From Brachionus manjavacas (Eukaryota; Rotifera; Eurotatoria; Ploima; Brachionidae), in NCBI GenBank assembly GCA_019054805.1, contig JAHQIY010000017.1:992001-1056000 (forward strand): a stretch of 64,000 bases of DNA. Reading direction: 5' to 3'. Position numbers and translations under genes: made by a program. A model generated the notes under the pieces. It ran no database searches. It was not told where the DNA came from and saw only the letters and a program-made list of their open reading frames with translations. This document shows, in pieces, positions 33,706 through 44,629 of the stretch. Numbering within the stretch: the first letter of the stretch is position 1; every line of letters begins with the position of its first letter.

Positions 33706-35184
33706 AGAAAATTTCAGCAGTTTTAATTTTTTTTTTAATTCTTATAACTGTATTTCTTTTATTTAATAAGGGAATAAAGTGCGTTTCAATTCATTTTTTT
33801 TGTAAAAATTTTTATTAAAATTTCTTGGAATATTTTTTCAAATATCAACGAAATATTAGAAATATAATGTAATTATTTTACATTTCTAAAATTAATTGAA
33901 TCCGTTAATCCGTAATACGAAAAAAAAATATTCTCACTTAAATTAAGTGAAAATAAACTATAAATAGAATAAAATATATTCTCCCAAACTTTTTATCATC
34001 TGCAATACTAATTGATTGAATTTTTGAAATAAAGAATCGATAAAGAGCTCAGAAATTATTTTATTTTGGTCACAAAAATTGATTCTTAATCTTTGAATAC
34101 TGTTCAGTGTTCAGTCCAAAGTATCTAACATAAATAAATATCAAGTTAAGCTTCTTTTTCGATACAATTTTTTTTATTTTTTATTTATATAAAAATATAT
34201 ATGGTAACACAGCCTAAATGTATTTAATGTAAATTCGGTGAAGTAATTTGAAAAACCGAAATATATCAGTCGTTTTATTTTTTTTTTAAACAACCCTCAT
34301 ATTCTTGTAAATATTAAAGAGAGGAATCCAAATATATATATGAAATATTTTTAAAAAATTTTTAAACCATTTTTTTTAATTCAAGGTTTTTTTTCGGCTA
34401 ATTCGGTAGAATTTTTCAAATTAGTAATTATGTTGACCGAACAAGTTTGAAATGACCTTATTTTCTTATCGTTTTCAGCGGGTCTTAATTAAAAGAAAAT
34501 AATTTTACTAGAATTTTAAGATAACCGATGGGTCCTGGGTCCATCACCTCAATACCCAAAAATCCCACCCCTTTCCCCCTAAAAATAACATATTTAACAT
34601 AATTAGACTGAATGGGCAAAAATGATCACAATGACGTCATTTTTAATGAAAAATTTTAAATTTTAAATTCTATTGAAGATCTTGATAACGCAAAAAAAGA
34701 TGTTTTTGAAAAAAAATTGAAAACTACTCAAGCTTCAAATTTATACAACATTCCGAGACAGATCTTTTTAAAGAATATTTTAAATATTTTTATTTATAAA
34801 AATAACATTTAAAATCCTTTTTTTTAATTCTTTTTGGGCTAATTGGGTGAATTCGGTGAATATCCTGAAAAAGAGGTTAGTTCTCGGGCTAAATATTTAC
34901 AAAATCAGGGGTAAATGGGTTAACCTAATTCACCCAAACTGTAGGAGGTAAAGGAGTGACTAGAAAAAACTGGTCTAATTCGGTGAGCATTTTGGAGTTT
35001 TTGAATAAAATGAGTGCGAAATATGAAATAAAAAAAAATAGGTTAGGCTCATTTACCATTGTTAAAACTTTAATTTATTAATCAACGTTTATTTTATTTT
35101 TATAACTTTAACTGAATATACAAAAAAAAATAAATTGTATTATTTTAATGACATGAAAACAGATTTTTTTAAATAAAAAAATTA
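33706..35184. other. Intergenic
   Basis: No genes. Recurrent words around AATTCGGTGAA/GGCTAATT (34234, 34395, 34841, 34978) suggest degenerate copies of a short repeat, but no borders can be drawn. Confidence 0.35.
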
Positions 35185-36351
35185 TTAAGTAAAATAAATA
35201 TCATCTAAATTTGTATACTTTTTGAAAAACATGTTTCTTCTATTCCAATAACTTTTCTTTAGATCAGATTGATTTTTATTTGTAAAAACAAAAAGATTAT
35301 CAAATGGATTAGGACGATTCCATAGACCTAATATTCCAAAACCAGAATGACTTACAATTCCGATATCGCAGTTTTGCATTATATGAAAATCTAGTATAAC
35401 ATTTTCAGTTTTTTGGCAGTTTGAGCTTAGATCAATATGATTGCTAGATTTATACAGATAGAATACTTGATTTTTTTTGAAAAATTTTTTTGCCTCTTTT
35501 TTAACTTCTTCTCTATCAGATGTTACATAAATAGCATATTTTGATGAATTATTATTATTCATCAAGAAATTATTCTCTATAAAATTCCAAAATTCAAATA
35601 AAACATTTTTGTTAAGTTCTGATTGACTTCCAGGATCACCCATTCGAATTTGTGCGCAAATTACTTTCGTATCACCATCAGGTTTTATTTTATTGCGAAA
35701 AATTTCATATTCTCTATGCAGTTTGGGTTTCAGTTGAAAAAGCTCTTTATACCATTTGTAAAATTGAAAGACTATCTTAAATCTTGATTGATTATATCCA
35801 AGTTTTTCAACTTTTGGTTTCAAAAAAACGTTCTCAGAAATTGGATCAGAGAACATAAATCCTGCTTTTATAATTACCAAACTGATATTTTTAAATTCTG
35901 AAAACAGTTTTTTTTCCTTTCTAAAAATCTCATTGAAAGTGAAATTCCATTGCAAGCTGAGAATTTTTGTTTCGTTTGCTTGATGTTTTTTCGAAATATC
36001 ATAATTCCAGTTAATTTTATTTGGCACCAAAATGCTTTGCAAATCGCAATTTTTTGTAAGTTTAATGATAAATTTTCTGTTTGTTATTAGCGAGAAAGCA
36101 TAAGTTGATAGAATTCCTTTGAGACGATCGGCCCAGCCACCACACAAATCAGTTTGCAGACATTCATATTGAATATAATAATCCTTTTTTTTAGAAAGTT
36201 TATTCGTCTTAAATTTCGTTAAATATAATTTTTCTCTATCTCTATCTGCTTTTGATTCGCATTTTCGGTTTGCTTCATCATCAAAAAAATAAACAAAAAC
36301 TAGAATCGATAAAGAAGTTATTGAAATTAAAGAAAAAAAAAATAACTTCAT
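35185..36351 (-). CDS. Fucosyltransferase-like Golgi protein (HxRxGD-type), 388 aa
   Basis: Single exon, ATG at 36351, TAA at 35185. N-terminal anchor at residues 3-22 (LFFFSLISITSLSILVFVYF). ECLQTDLCGGWADRLKGI (about residues 63-80) resembles the donor-site loop of GT-B fucosyltransferases (GG.GDRL.GI). VICAQIRMGDPGSQSE (about 230-245) corresponds to the (H/Q)xRxGD motif shared by alpha-1,2-, alpha-1,6- and protein O-fucosyltransferases. A C-terminal SHSGFGILGLWNRPN fits the SxSGF(G/S) block. Likely uses GDP-fucose in the Golgi; acceptor unknown. The frame is intact and length is normal. Family membership is by motif only, as no close named homologue is recalled. Confidence 0.7.
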   Translation of the reverse strand: MKLFFFSLISITSLSILVFVYFFDDEANRKCESKADRDREKLYLTKFKTNKLSKKKDYYIQYECLQTDLCGGWADRLKGILSTYAFSLITNRKFIIKLTKNCDLQSILVPNKINWNYDISKKHQANETKILSLQWNFTFNEIFRKEKKLFSEFKNISLVIIKAGFMFSDPISENVFLKPKVEKLGYNQSRFKIVFQFYKWYKELFQLKPKLHREYEIFRNKIKPDGDTKVICAQIRMGDPGSQSELNKNVLFEFWNFIENNFLMNNNNSSKYAIYVTSDREEVKKEAKKFFKKNQVFYLYKSSNHIDLSSNCQKTENVILDFHIMQNCDIGIVSHSGFGILGLWNRPNPFDNLFVFTNKNQSDLKKSYWNRRNMFFKKYTNLDDIYFT

Positions 36352-37519
36352 TTTTTTTAATTTTCTTAAAAAATATTTTATTTTTCATTTAATTTTAATT
36401 TATTTCAAAATTTTTAAGAATTTTAAAAAAATTATTTTATCCTTAGAAGATTCATTTTTGTTTTTTATATTTTAAAATTTAAAATATAATGAAAAAATCC
36501 AAATAGGATAAAAGGAATCTTTTAATGTTTTTAAATATTTTTCAATTCTTCAAGTTACTTCTTCTAGAATTCATAATAGTAATTTTTAATTTTTGACAGC
36601 TAAAACTTTTGTCTCATTTTAAAAATTTAATTTTATCTGTAATAAAAACAATAAATTTTTTTGATTTTTGATCCTCTATTTTATTTTAAATATTTTTTAT
36701 TCAAAAAATAAGATTTTACATCTTTCGCATAGTTAATTCTTTAAAAGTAAAAATGGTAACAAGTTTTAGTCTTTAAAAATTAATTAATCTAATAATAAAT
36801 AACATTAAATTTATTAAGTCTATTTCTTAGTTCCAAAATAAAAAGATTGTAAAGTGATATTCCTCCAAATTGAGTTCTATGTTTTGAATTAAAAACAAAG
36901 AGTTCTTATGGCTACTTTTTCTACAATTCTTTGTTATAATGAATATAAAAATAATTGATTAATTCAAGTATTTTAAAATTGAATCTAAGGACAAAATTAG
37001 TGAAAAACATTTTCTGAAAAGCCTAAAAAGCTTCTTAGGTCTTGACGTGTTAAGGCTTGATTATTAGATTTTCCCAAAACCATCATCTGATGTTACTGAA
37101 GCTGTACATAAATAAACAAAAGTGAGAATAATTATTATTTTATTTATTTCTTTACCTAACTATAAGGAAGGAAAAATAATTTCTTTCTAATTTTAAATCA
37201 TAATACCAAACTTTAAGTTCTTAAAGCGTTTTGCTGAAAATTTTCATTTATATTTTAATTATATTACAAACGTAAGTTGATGCAGCTAATAAAAACGATC
37301 CAGAATATTATTTTAGGTAGTAAAAATTAGAAGTTATTTAGATAATTATTAATGCTATTTAATTTTGTTTTGTATATTTATGATTTAAGAAAGGTTAATT
37401 AAAACAAATGAAAAAAAATTTAATTTTGAAGTTAATTTTTATTAAAAAAAAATTCTAATTAGCATTCAAAAAAAGTTCTCAGTCTTTTTTTCATTATCGC
37501 CAGTTTTTTTATTTTATAT
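36352..37519. other. Intergenic
   Basis: AT-rich, with the upstream region of the 388-aa gene at its left edge. No other feature recognised. Confidence 0.4.
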
Positions 37520-37670
37520 TTTTGTTTTATATGTGCCGAGCTAAAGCTCCTTCAGATTAAAAAAAATAAAATAAAAATGTAAAGAAAAAATAAATAGGAA
37601 AAATAAAAATAAGTTAAAATATAATAAAAAGACAATTAAAAATTGATAAATTGTAAGAGAGTTATTTTTT
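37520..37670 (-). mobile_element. LINE 3' end only (family of copies 1, 3 and 4)
   Basis: The reverse complement reads TCTGAAGGAGCTTTAGCTCG followed by GCACAT and AAAT-like tail sequence. Only the 3' UTR is left, so the copy is heavily 5' truncated. Confidence 0.7.
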
Positions 37671-37816
37671 GCTTTTTAACATGAAATAAGCTCTTTTGAT
37701 TCAATAGAACGCGGCTTTCTTTGCTATCAAGCATACTCTTTCATTCATTTATGATTAATGTCACAAGAATACAATAATTAATTAATTGACTGGGATTATG
37801 TTTAAAAAAATTGGCA

Positions 37817-38290
37817 ATGCATCACCCTCCTATTTTCTCATCCGGGCTTGGGACCGGCAAACGGCATAGTTATGACGGCGCCTTCCCCTAAGAAGCACGT
37901 GGGACGTTCGTCATAAACAGCGCCACTCATCCGAGCACTTTTAATTTGGCTGCGAACTCGGCAACTATCTAGACTAGCTTGGAACCACAAACCAAGCGAC
38001 ACTCTCAATTTTAAAAAGAGAGAATGCCTTAACTTTAGTGCTTCCAAAGTTACGGCTATCCAAAGAGGGTCAGCTGTAAAACAAGTTCTTGCTCTGCTAA
38101 GATTCTATACTGGGTGTTGGTCGAAGCCAGCGGCACCCTCATACGACAAGACTAGGACAAAGACCCGTAGATCTATGTACCCGTAATACAGCTCTTCTTC
38201 AGATTCGTAGAAGACCACAATGTGTGGCTGCCACCACCCTCCTCTTTTTTCATCCAGGGCTTGGGACCGGCTTACGGCAGAGTTATGGTG
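37817..38290. repeat. GC-rich block bounded by 57-bp direct repeats
   Basis: CACCCTCCTATTTTCTCATC...GGGCTTGGGACCGGC..ACGGCATAGTTATG at 37820-37875 recurs as CACCCTCCTCTTTTTTCATC...GGGCTTGGGACCGGC..ACGGCAGAGTTATG at 38235-38289, about 85% alike. The roughly 360 bases between are close to half G+C. No convincing protein. It could be one and a bit units of a tandem element or a small terminal-repeat retroelement. Confidence 0.6.
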
Positions 38291-38518
38291 AACATTTTTG
38301 ATATTTTTGGCATAAGGCATAAGGCTGATTTAAACCAAAGCATTAAGAGACTTTTCATATGCATCTCCTACTTGACCAATCTGTCCTATTTAATTGTATT
38401 TTTTTTGAAGCGGATTGAAAAGAAATCAATTAATCAAAATTAACTTTTTTATCTAATTTTAGTTTATTGTATCTTGAGTTAATGTAATCGAGATACGTTA
38501 AATTTGAATTGGTTTTTT

Positions 38519-38824
38519 CTAATAAACAAAATTTTCTGAATTTCTTATTTTCTTCATTAAAGCATTGCCACTATTTAAATAATTCTCATCTAGTTTCCAA
38601 CTATTTGTGGAAAAAGTCACATTATCAACAAAATTTTTTTCTTGAAATATGTCTTTAGAGCAATTCCTAAGCATATTATCTAAATTCGAAAGATAGGCAT
38701 TTACCGAAAGCCTTGTTCTTAATGTGTGAATGAGTTTTATTTTGTCATTTATACTTTCCAATCCATTGTCAGCTGATAGAATATTAACCAGAAAACCCTC
38801 AAACCAACCGTTTTTACGCGCATT
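38519..38824 (-). other. Unrecognised open frame, about 100 codons
   Basis: Minus-strand frame open from 38824 to TAA 38519 with no ATG near its start. The product, including NGWFEGFLVNILSADNGLES and IKLIHTLRTRLSVNAYL, looks protein-like (mixed hydrophobic/charged, C and W present), but no family comes to mind. Possibly the last exon of a gene or a transposon remnant. Confidence 0.3.
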
Positions 38825-39464
38825 TTATTCTTTTGATAAAATACAAAATTCTTTTAAAATACAAAATGTATTTTAAATAACTTTTTATCAATAAACAATA
38901 TTTTTGATTTATAATGGCCTTTTCATAAAAACCTTTTTGGACCTAAGAACTATTTCCAAAATTAAAATATACTTTTTGACCAAATTCTTAAATGCTTGAT
39001 TTGGAAAGTGGATCCGATTGTATTGTTATTGAAAGAATGGACAGTCAAGACACTCAAGCAATTGCTAGATAAAGATAAAGACCAAAAAGAAAGAAAAAGA
39101 TGCTGAATAATTTGGAGTTAAGAAGTCATTTTAAGATATTCAATTTTTTTTTCGGAATCAAATCTATGGATATGGAAAAGAAGAGAGGAACGACAGTTTT
39201 AGAAAAATCATGCTTGGTGACAATTTTTTAAATTTTCAAAAAAAAATTTAGAAAAATCTTTTTCATGTCTGAAAATTAATTTAAAAAAAGATGTAAGTTT
39301 ATTTAAAATAATGAAGAAAAATTACTGGTAGAATAATTTTAATGCCTAAATTAATCGAAAGGGTCTCATTAATATTTTTTAAATAAGTACCAACTGAAAT
39401 TCTTAATAATTTTAAATTTAGTAAATTGTTTGATGCAATTTTTAGCTGCTCATCTAGCAATCAA
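38825..39464. other. Intergenic
   Basis: No supported feature. Confidence 0.35.
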
Positions 39465-39880
39465 TACCTGCTCAAAAGCTGTTATTCTTTGGGGACTTCA
39501 ACAAATTATTTCGGCAGTGAGTTCCACATGTTAGCGGTTCTGTTGAGAAAAAAATTTGTCTGTTTGTTGGAACCTCGAAATTTCTTTTTGTGACATTGAA
39601 ATTTCAAAATTGTTACTTTTTTAACCAAGTCTATCAGATTGGTTGTACATCACTTGACAAATCCATGCTGTTCTTTTGATAATATATTTTTTTAAAAAAA
39701 GATGATCTTCCATTTTGGTTCTTATTATGATTTTCATTATCTTGCGCGAAATTGAAGTTAAAGAAACTGGGCGATAATTTATCGGCATTGATTTATAACC
39801 TTTTAAACAATGGTGTAATATTTGCTCTACTGAATTGAATTGGAAGATGACTTTCAGATAAAGATACTTTTAAATTTTTA
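39465..39880 (-). pseudogene. Internally deleted LINE RT relic
   Basis: The minus strand reads ANITPLFKKGYKSMPINYRP then VSLTSISRKIMKIIIRTKME (RT fingers), then SKEQHGFVK..CTTNLIDLVKKV. It next jumps to FFLNRTANMWNSLPK, the extreme C-terminal LINE signature F.NR..N.WNSLP. The catalytic core is deleted. Same family type as 19090-19335. Confidence 0.72.
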
Positions 39881-39991
39881 TTAGAAAATCAAAACTCAAT
39901 TTTATATAAATACAAGAAAAATTTTTATTTTTTTAATAAAAAAATAAGCATTTAAAAAAGTGGAAAATCTTCTTGGCATTTGGAGTTAATT

Positions 39992-40212
39992 TTACATATC
40001 TTTAAATCTGTTTTGGTTGCTGCCATGAGGCAAGTCGTACCACGCAGTCTTGTAGAAAATTTTTTTCGCTATTTTAAGCTTTAGGTCATCATTTTTGATT
40101 AACAAATTTTGTAATGAACTTTTCAGTATACTTAGTAAATACTTTTCATTATTCGAATCAACACTCATTGCTGATGGACACTTGACCACTCGCTTAGTTG
40201 GAAGCGTTTTTT
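39992..40212 (-). other. Unrecognised short frame next to pogo-like end
   Basis: Minus-strand frame of about 70 codons (KTLPTKRVVKCPSAMSV... ending NQNRFKDM, TAA 39992). It starts about 110 bases inside a possible pogo/Tigger terminal repeat and may be part of that element. No catalytic motif. Confidence 0.3.
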
Positions 40213-40317
40213 CTCTTTTTGATTTTTATAATTTATGTTTTTTTTTCTCTCATTAAATAAGCTAAATTTTTTAAATTAATTATTTGTTTTTTCCTCTTTT
40301 TTATGTTTTTTTCTACC

Positions 40318-40352
40318 TCACCGGTTGTTCGCTATACCGGGGATTGACTGTA
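40318..40352 (-). repeat. Possible pogo/Tigger-type terminal repeat
   Basis: The reverse complement reads CAGTCAATCCCCGGTATAGC then GAACAACCGGTGAG. CAGT(C)..CCCCG(G/C)TATA.CGAA is a typical pogo/Tigger end. A clear partner end was not found; CCGGATTAA words at 40435 and 40580 are similar in style only. Confidence 0.45.
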
Positions 40353-40911
40353 ATTGTATATACTGATTTTATTTAATTTCGAAACAATAAATAATAATGC
40401 TTAATTCAGAAAAGGTTTTTTGGGAACCGATGTGTTCGGATTAACCAGGTTAGAATTTACTCTATTTCTACTATTTTTTATGAATAGATATCTAATTTTG
40501 GGCATTCATTATTTAGCTGGATTTTTAGCTTTTAAAAATCTAATTTAATTTAAATCTAAAAATATAATTATATCTTTGCTGTACCGGATTAATTTTTTTT
40601 AGCTAAAAATTAATTTTATTGTAGAATTTTACATGAAAATTTTATTTAAATAACAATTCAAAAAGTAATGTAATTTCAGATATAACTTTTTGTCTTTAGT
40701 TCAGTTGTAATCACAAAATAAAGAATTATTTTTTTATAAAGTTTTGAAAATAGCCAAACCGATCTATATTTGCAAAAATACGTGTCAAAATAAAATAAAA
40801 TAATCATTTATTAAAAATAAATAAAGTTAAAAAAAAATTTCTTCTCTAAAAAGGCGGCTGATTTAAAAAAACAAAATTTAAAATATTTTTTTTATCTTTT
40901 AAAAGAAGCCA
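40353..40911. other. Intergenic, 3' side of the GT92 gene
   Basis: AT-rich. No features beyond two short pogo-like words. Confidence 0.35.
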
Positions 40912-42531
40912 TCAATTTTTGGAAACCAAATTGTGGAAAAAAATATAATATTCAAGATCTATAGATAATTTGCTGGGTTTTTTAACTTCTCGAAAATCAG
41001 TGTTTGAATCACGTATATGAACAGCATTTGCAATTTCGATTGGAATGTTAACACCTTTGGTAAAAGGTTTTATTGATAATGCCGAATGAGGATGAATTGT
41101 CAATGTATTATTTGTGAGAAAAATAGATTTTCCTTGACGATTATCAACAATAATGCCAAACAAATTATTCCACTTTGGGTTATAGCTTTTATTCAAACTT
41201 ATAGATTTATTTAAGCACTCAATGAGAGGCTGTAGGACTTTTGTTTGATTTTCAAACAATTTTTTTTGTCGAAAATTTTCAAACTCAATCGTGAAATGTG
41301 TGTAAGATTTGTCATAATGTAGTTTTTCATTATTTTCAGTCAATAAAATTTTGCTCTTTATCTGCTCAATATCTTCCAAAAGCTGAAAATCATTAAATTC
41401 AAAAAATGCTGAATATGGACCATGTTTGATTAGCAAACTATTTGCAAAGTTGACAATATTATTTGTGTCATGTTTTAGTGACCAGTCAATAAAATTACTG
41501 CACTTTGAATCTTTTTCGGGTTTAAATGTTAGAAATTTGTTGGTAGGGTATTTTCTTGGCAAAATGAATTCATCAAAGTCATAATTTGTCAGGTAATCGT
41601 ATTCATACTTGGAATTGAACAAACAATCATTCATGTTCACTCGATTAACTGCATACTCAACAGAAATATCGTTTAAATATCCATCTATAAATTTTTTATA
41701 ATTTTGTGTACAAAAATTTAACTCACGGCTAAAAAAAGAGTTGTTTGGATAAAGTTTTACGCTTTTCAGCGAGTGTTTACAAACATCTTTAAATTTTGTT
41801 TCCAATGGCTTAAATTCAATAAAATTCCTATTTTCTTCCAAAATTTGATTCTTCATTGTCTCATCAAAATAGTTTTCGTAAATCTTTATCTTTTCAAATC
41901 CTAGCAATTTTTGAATTTTGATCCAAATTTTAAAGTCTAATAATTTTTTTGAATCAAACCGGTTAAATCTATGCACACAGTTAATTATTGAATTCTTTTT
42001 GGAACAAGTTTGTAAATGAAAACTAGGCTTTTGGTAGATTATGAAATTCTCGAAATTGAGGCAATTTTTGTAGTCATCCAAAAATATGGTACTTACAAAA
42101 AAATATTCTTCTTCCACTCTAAGATCAATTAGTTTGCAGCTAATTTTGTATGCGAATTTAACTTTTTTTGGGGTTCGCATTAGCTTAATTTTCAAAATAT
42201 CATAAACTTCAAGACTAAAAATTTTTTCTTTTGTTTTAACTAAACATTTCAGCCTTTTGATATTCAAATTTTCGCCATTAAAAAACATAACAGTTTCGAT
42301 TATATGTGTTTTAAAGTCATTTTTGCTCACAATCGAGGAATATTGACACACTCTACCATTTGAGGTCCACTCATGAACCAAAGATGATTGACTATCTTGG
42401 AATAAATTAATAGAGACAATTTTTTGATTCACAGTATCAAAATAAAAGCTACTGTTTGAATAAAGCAAAACGAACAATATTACTTTTATAAAAAGAAAAA
42501 TTATTATTTTAAATAAATCTTTTAATCGCAT
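40912..42531 (-). CDS. Glycosyltransferase family 92 protein (DUF23 type)
   Basis: 539 aa, one exon, ATG at 42531, TAA at 40912. A type II anchor at residues 8-24 (KIIIFLFIKVILFVLLY), a stem, then the GT92 domain from about residue 185. CVHRFNRF...W..IQKLLGFEKIKIYEN corresponds to the family start (lxE(Y/W)I..H..LG..hf.IY). YDYLTNYDFDEFILPR (about residues 311-326) is the metal-binding DxD-type block (normally DxDE.I.P). Worm GALT-1 of this family adds galactose to core fucose of N-glycans in the Golgi, so a link to the nearby fucosyltransferase genes is attractive but inferred. The frame is undamaged. Substrate unknown. Confidence 0.82.
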   Translation of the reverse strand: MRLKDLFKIIIFLFIKVILFVLLYSNSSFYFDTVNQKIVSINLFQDSQSSLVHEWTSNGRVCQYSSIVSKNDFKTHIIETVMFFNGENLNIKRLKCLVKTKEKIFSLEVYDILKIKLMRTPKKVKFAYKISCKLIDLRVEEEYFFVSTIFLDDYKNCLNFENFIIYQKPSFHLQTCSKKNSIINCVHRFNRFDSKKLLDFKIWIKIQKLLGFEKIKIYENYFDETMKNQILEENRNFIEFKPLETKFKDVCKHSLKSVKLYPNNSFFSRELNFCTQNYKKFIDGYLNDISVEYAVNRVNMNDCLFNSKYEYDYLTNYDFDEFILPRKYPTNKFLTFKPEKDSKCSNFIDWSLKHDTNNIVNFANSLLIKHGPYSAFFEFNDFQLLEDIEQIKSKILLTENNEKLHYDKSYTHFTIEFENFRQKKLFENQTKVLQPLIECLNKSISLNKSYNPKWNNLFGIIVDNRQGKSIFLTNNTLTIHPHSALSIKPFTKGVNIPIEIANAVHIRDSNTDFREVKKPSKLSIDLEYYIFFHNLVSKN

Positions 42532-43203
42532 CTTTTTGCGGTTTCTTTATTAAAAAATTTTGTTATTTTTAAAAGTGTTTTTCTATCTAAAAATTATGCT
42601 ATTTACAATTAAATTTGATAAACTAATTGAAATCAAATTAAAGTTTGCTGTTAAATTTTACAATATTTATTTTTATTCACTTATGGACATTAATTTTAAG
42701 AGTTAAAAAAGGAAGAAATTAATATTTTACCAAAATAAAATATTTGACTGTTAAAGCTTTTCGCTAATAGATTGCTAGGGTTTTTATTAATTATTAAAGA
42801 GAGGTTAATTGATGTAGATATAATAAAAATTCTATAATTATTTTATTTAGGTAATAAAAATTGGGTATTAAAAGGATAATTTTAAATGCATAATTAACCT
42901 TCGTCATTTAACAAAGGTTAATAAAAACTGAATAAATGATGATTAAAATAAATTTTTTTAAAGAATGATTTGGATTTAATTTTGCAATCTTTTACATTGA
43001 AATTAGGTTCAATTCTAAAATGTAAAAAAACAATTTGATATCATTTGGTACAAATCGTTCATCGACAGTCTTTTTCTAAATGTTCCTTCGTCTTTGAAAA
43101 TTGTGTTATTAGGCATTGTCTGATACAATATGATTAATGCCAATTAAAGTTCGATCTACTCAACCAAACAGTTTGTAAATATTCTGAAGATGGTATATTC
43201 ATG
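42532..43203. other. Intergenic upstream of the GT92 gene
   Basis: Should contain the GT92 promoter. No motif recognised. Confidence 0.4.
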
Positions 43204-44228
43204 TTTTTTTTTTCCGAGCTAAAGTTCCTTCAGAATAAATTTTAAATAAAAATAAAAAATCAAAATAAACTAAAACTAAAATTTAAAGAAAGTTAAAAAG
43301 ACATAAATTGAAAAAGCTTGTTACATGTGGCACGCGTTTACATAGTTCAGGTTTCAGGAAAAAAGTAGGAAATAGTAAGGTAGCAATTACACAATGTAGT
43401 TGGGTGGTATTCAATATATCTCGATTCGAAACCTTCTTTGTATTCCTCCGCCAGTCTTACAATCAATGGATTAGAATGACTCAGTCCTGTCCCAACATAT
43501 CTCGCACTCAACTCAAAAAGCCGATTTGAGACTGTTAGTAATTTTAGTTTATTAAAAGCTTCATGATGCACAATGTTGGAGGGAGTATCATATTTTAACT
43601 TAAGAATAGATCTGACTGCTGTATTCTGAATTGCTTGTAGTTTTTTGATATTATTTTCTGAAAATGAATTCAAGCAAGGAAAAGAATAGTCTAAAATTGA
43701 TCCGACTAAAGATTTATATAGATTTCCTAGTGTGTTCTGATTAAGACCCCATTTTTTGTTTGACAATTTCTTAATAATATTTAGCCTTTTATTGCAGCAT
43801 TCTTTAATTTCGTCTTCTAATATATTAAAATTTAATTTAGAATCAAATTTTATACCAAGAAACTTGATTTCTTTTTGGTTCATTATTCTGTTTCCATAAA
43901 TTTTTAAGTTAAGTTTATCACTCTCTTTTTTGTACTTAAAAAATACTTATGAACACGACTTTTCAACTGATATCTTCATTTTCCATTTAATAGGCCACTA
44001 TTCTAGTTCGCTGATCTATCTATTTATCTTATTTTCTTGGTTACCCTTCTTGTTGTAATGAAGAATGTAACTAGATCATCTGCGAAAAGCAGAGATTATT
44101 CATTATTTGTTTTGTTTCTTTTAGGGTTGTAATTAATAAATGTACTAAATAAATGAGGACTTATTACTGAGCCTGGAGGGACTCTGCGGTTTTTAGTATT
44201 CTTCGCTCAGGTGGTCATTCATATTTAC
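43204..44228 (-). mobile_element. LINE copy 4, 5' truncated
   Basis: Minus-strand copy of the copy 1/3 family. The 3' end (CTGAAGGAACTTTAGCTCGG and T/A tail) is at 43204-43240. The C-terminal frame 43347-43883 is open (NQKEIKFLGIKFDSKLNF to NCYLTISYFFPET). Upstream, the FADD and PGSVISP blocks are readable at about 44070-44180 but separated by stops and frame changes. The copy starts near 44228 within the RT. Confidence 0.8.
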
Positions 44229-44629
44229 CTTACAGTGCCGATTTGAAAAGTGGTTTTCTGGAAATTTTACGTAAAATTACGAAAAATTTGTAAAAATTTA
44301 AAGGACAAAAAGCTCAATTGTTTGAATTTTTATTATTTTCTAATAAATTTTGAAAAAAGCAGTTTCTATTTATTTAATTATATTTTACTAAAAGTTACTT
44401 TTTTTACTAATATTTACGTAAATTTAAAGTTTTCTTCTTGGATTGAAAATTCACTAATTTCAAAAAAAGCCTACATCTTATTTTTTTGTTTAAGATTTTC
44501 GCAGTTTATAATTTTACTTTTTGAATTTCTTGCTAGGGCCCTAAAAAAGTCTAAAACAACAGAATTCTCACTTTTTCTCTCAATACTTTCAATCTTTTCG
44601 TGAAGATCTTTATGATGGCTTAAATTTTT
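44229..44629. other. Intergenic
   Basis: A T-rich plus-strand frame (44250-44603) is low-complexity and not convincing as a gene. Confidence 0.35.

Noticed and set aside
44250..44603. 117-codon plus-strand frame
   Set aside because: Almost only F, L, I, K, S and Y; no codon or motif evidence, directly behind a truncated LINE.
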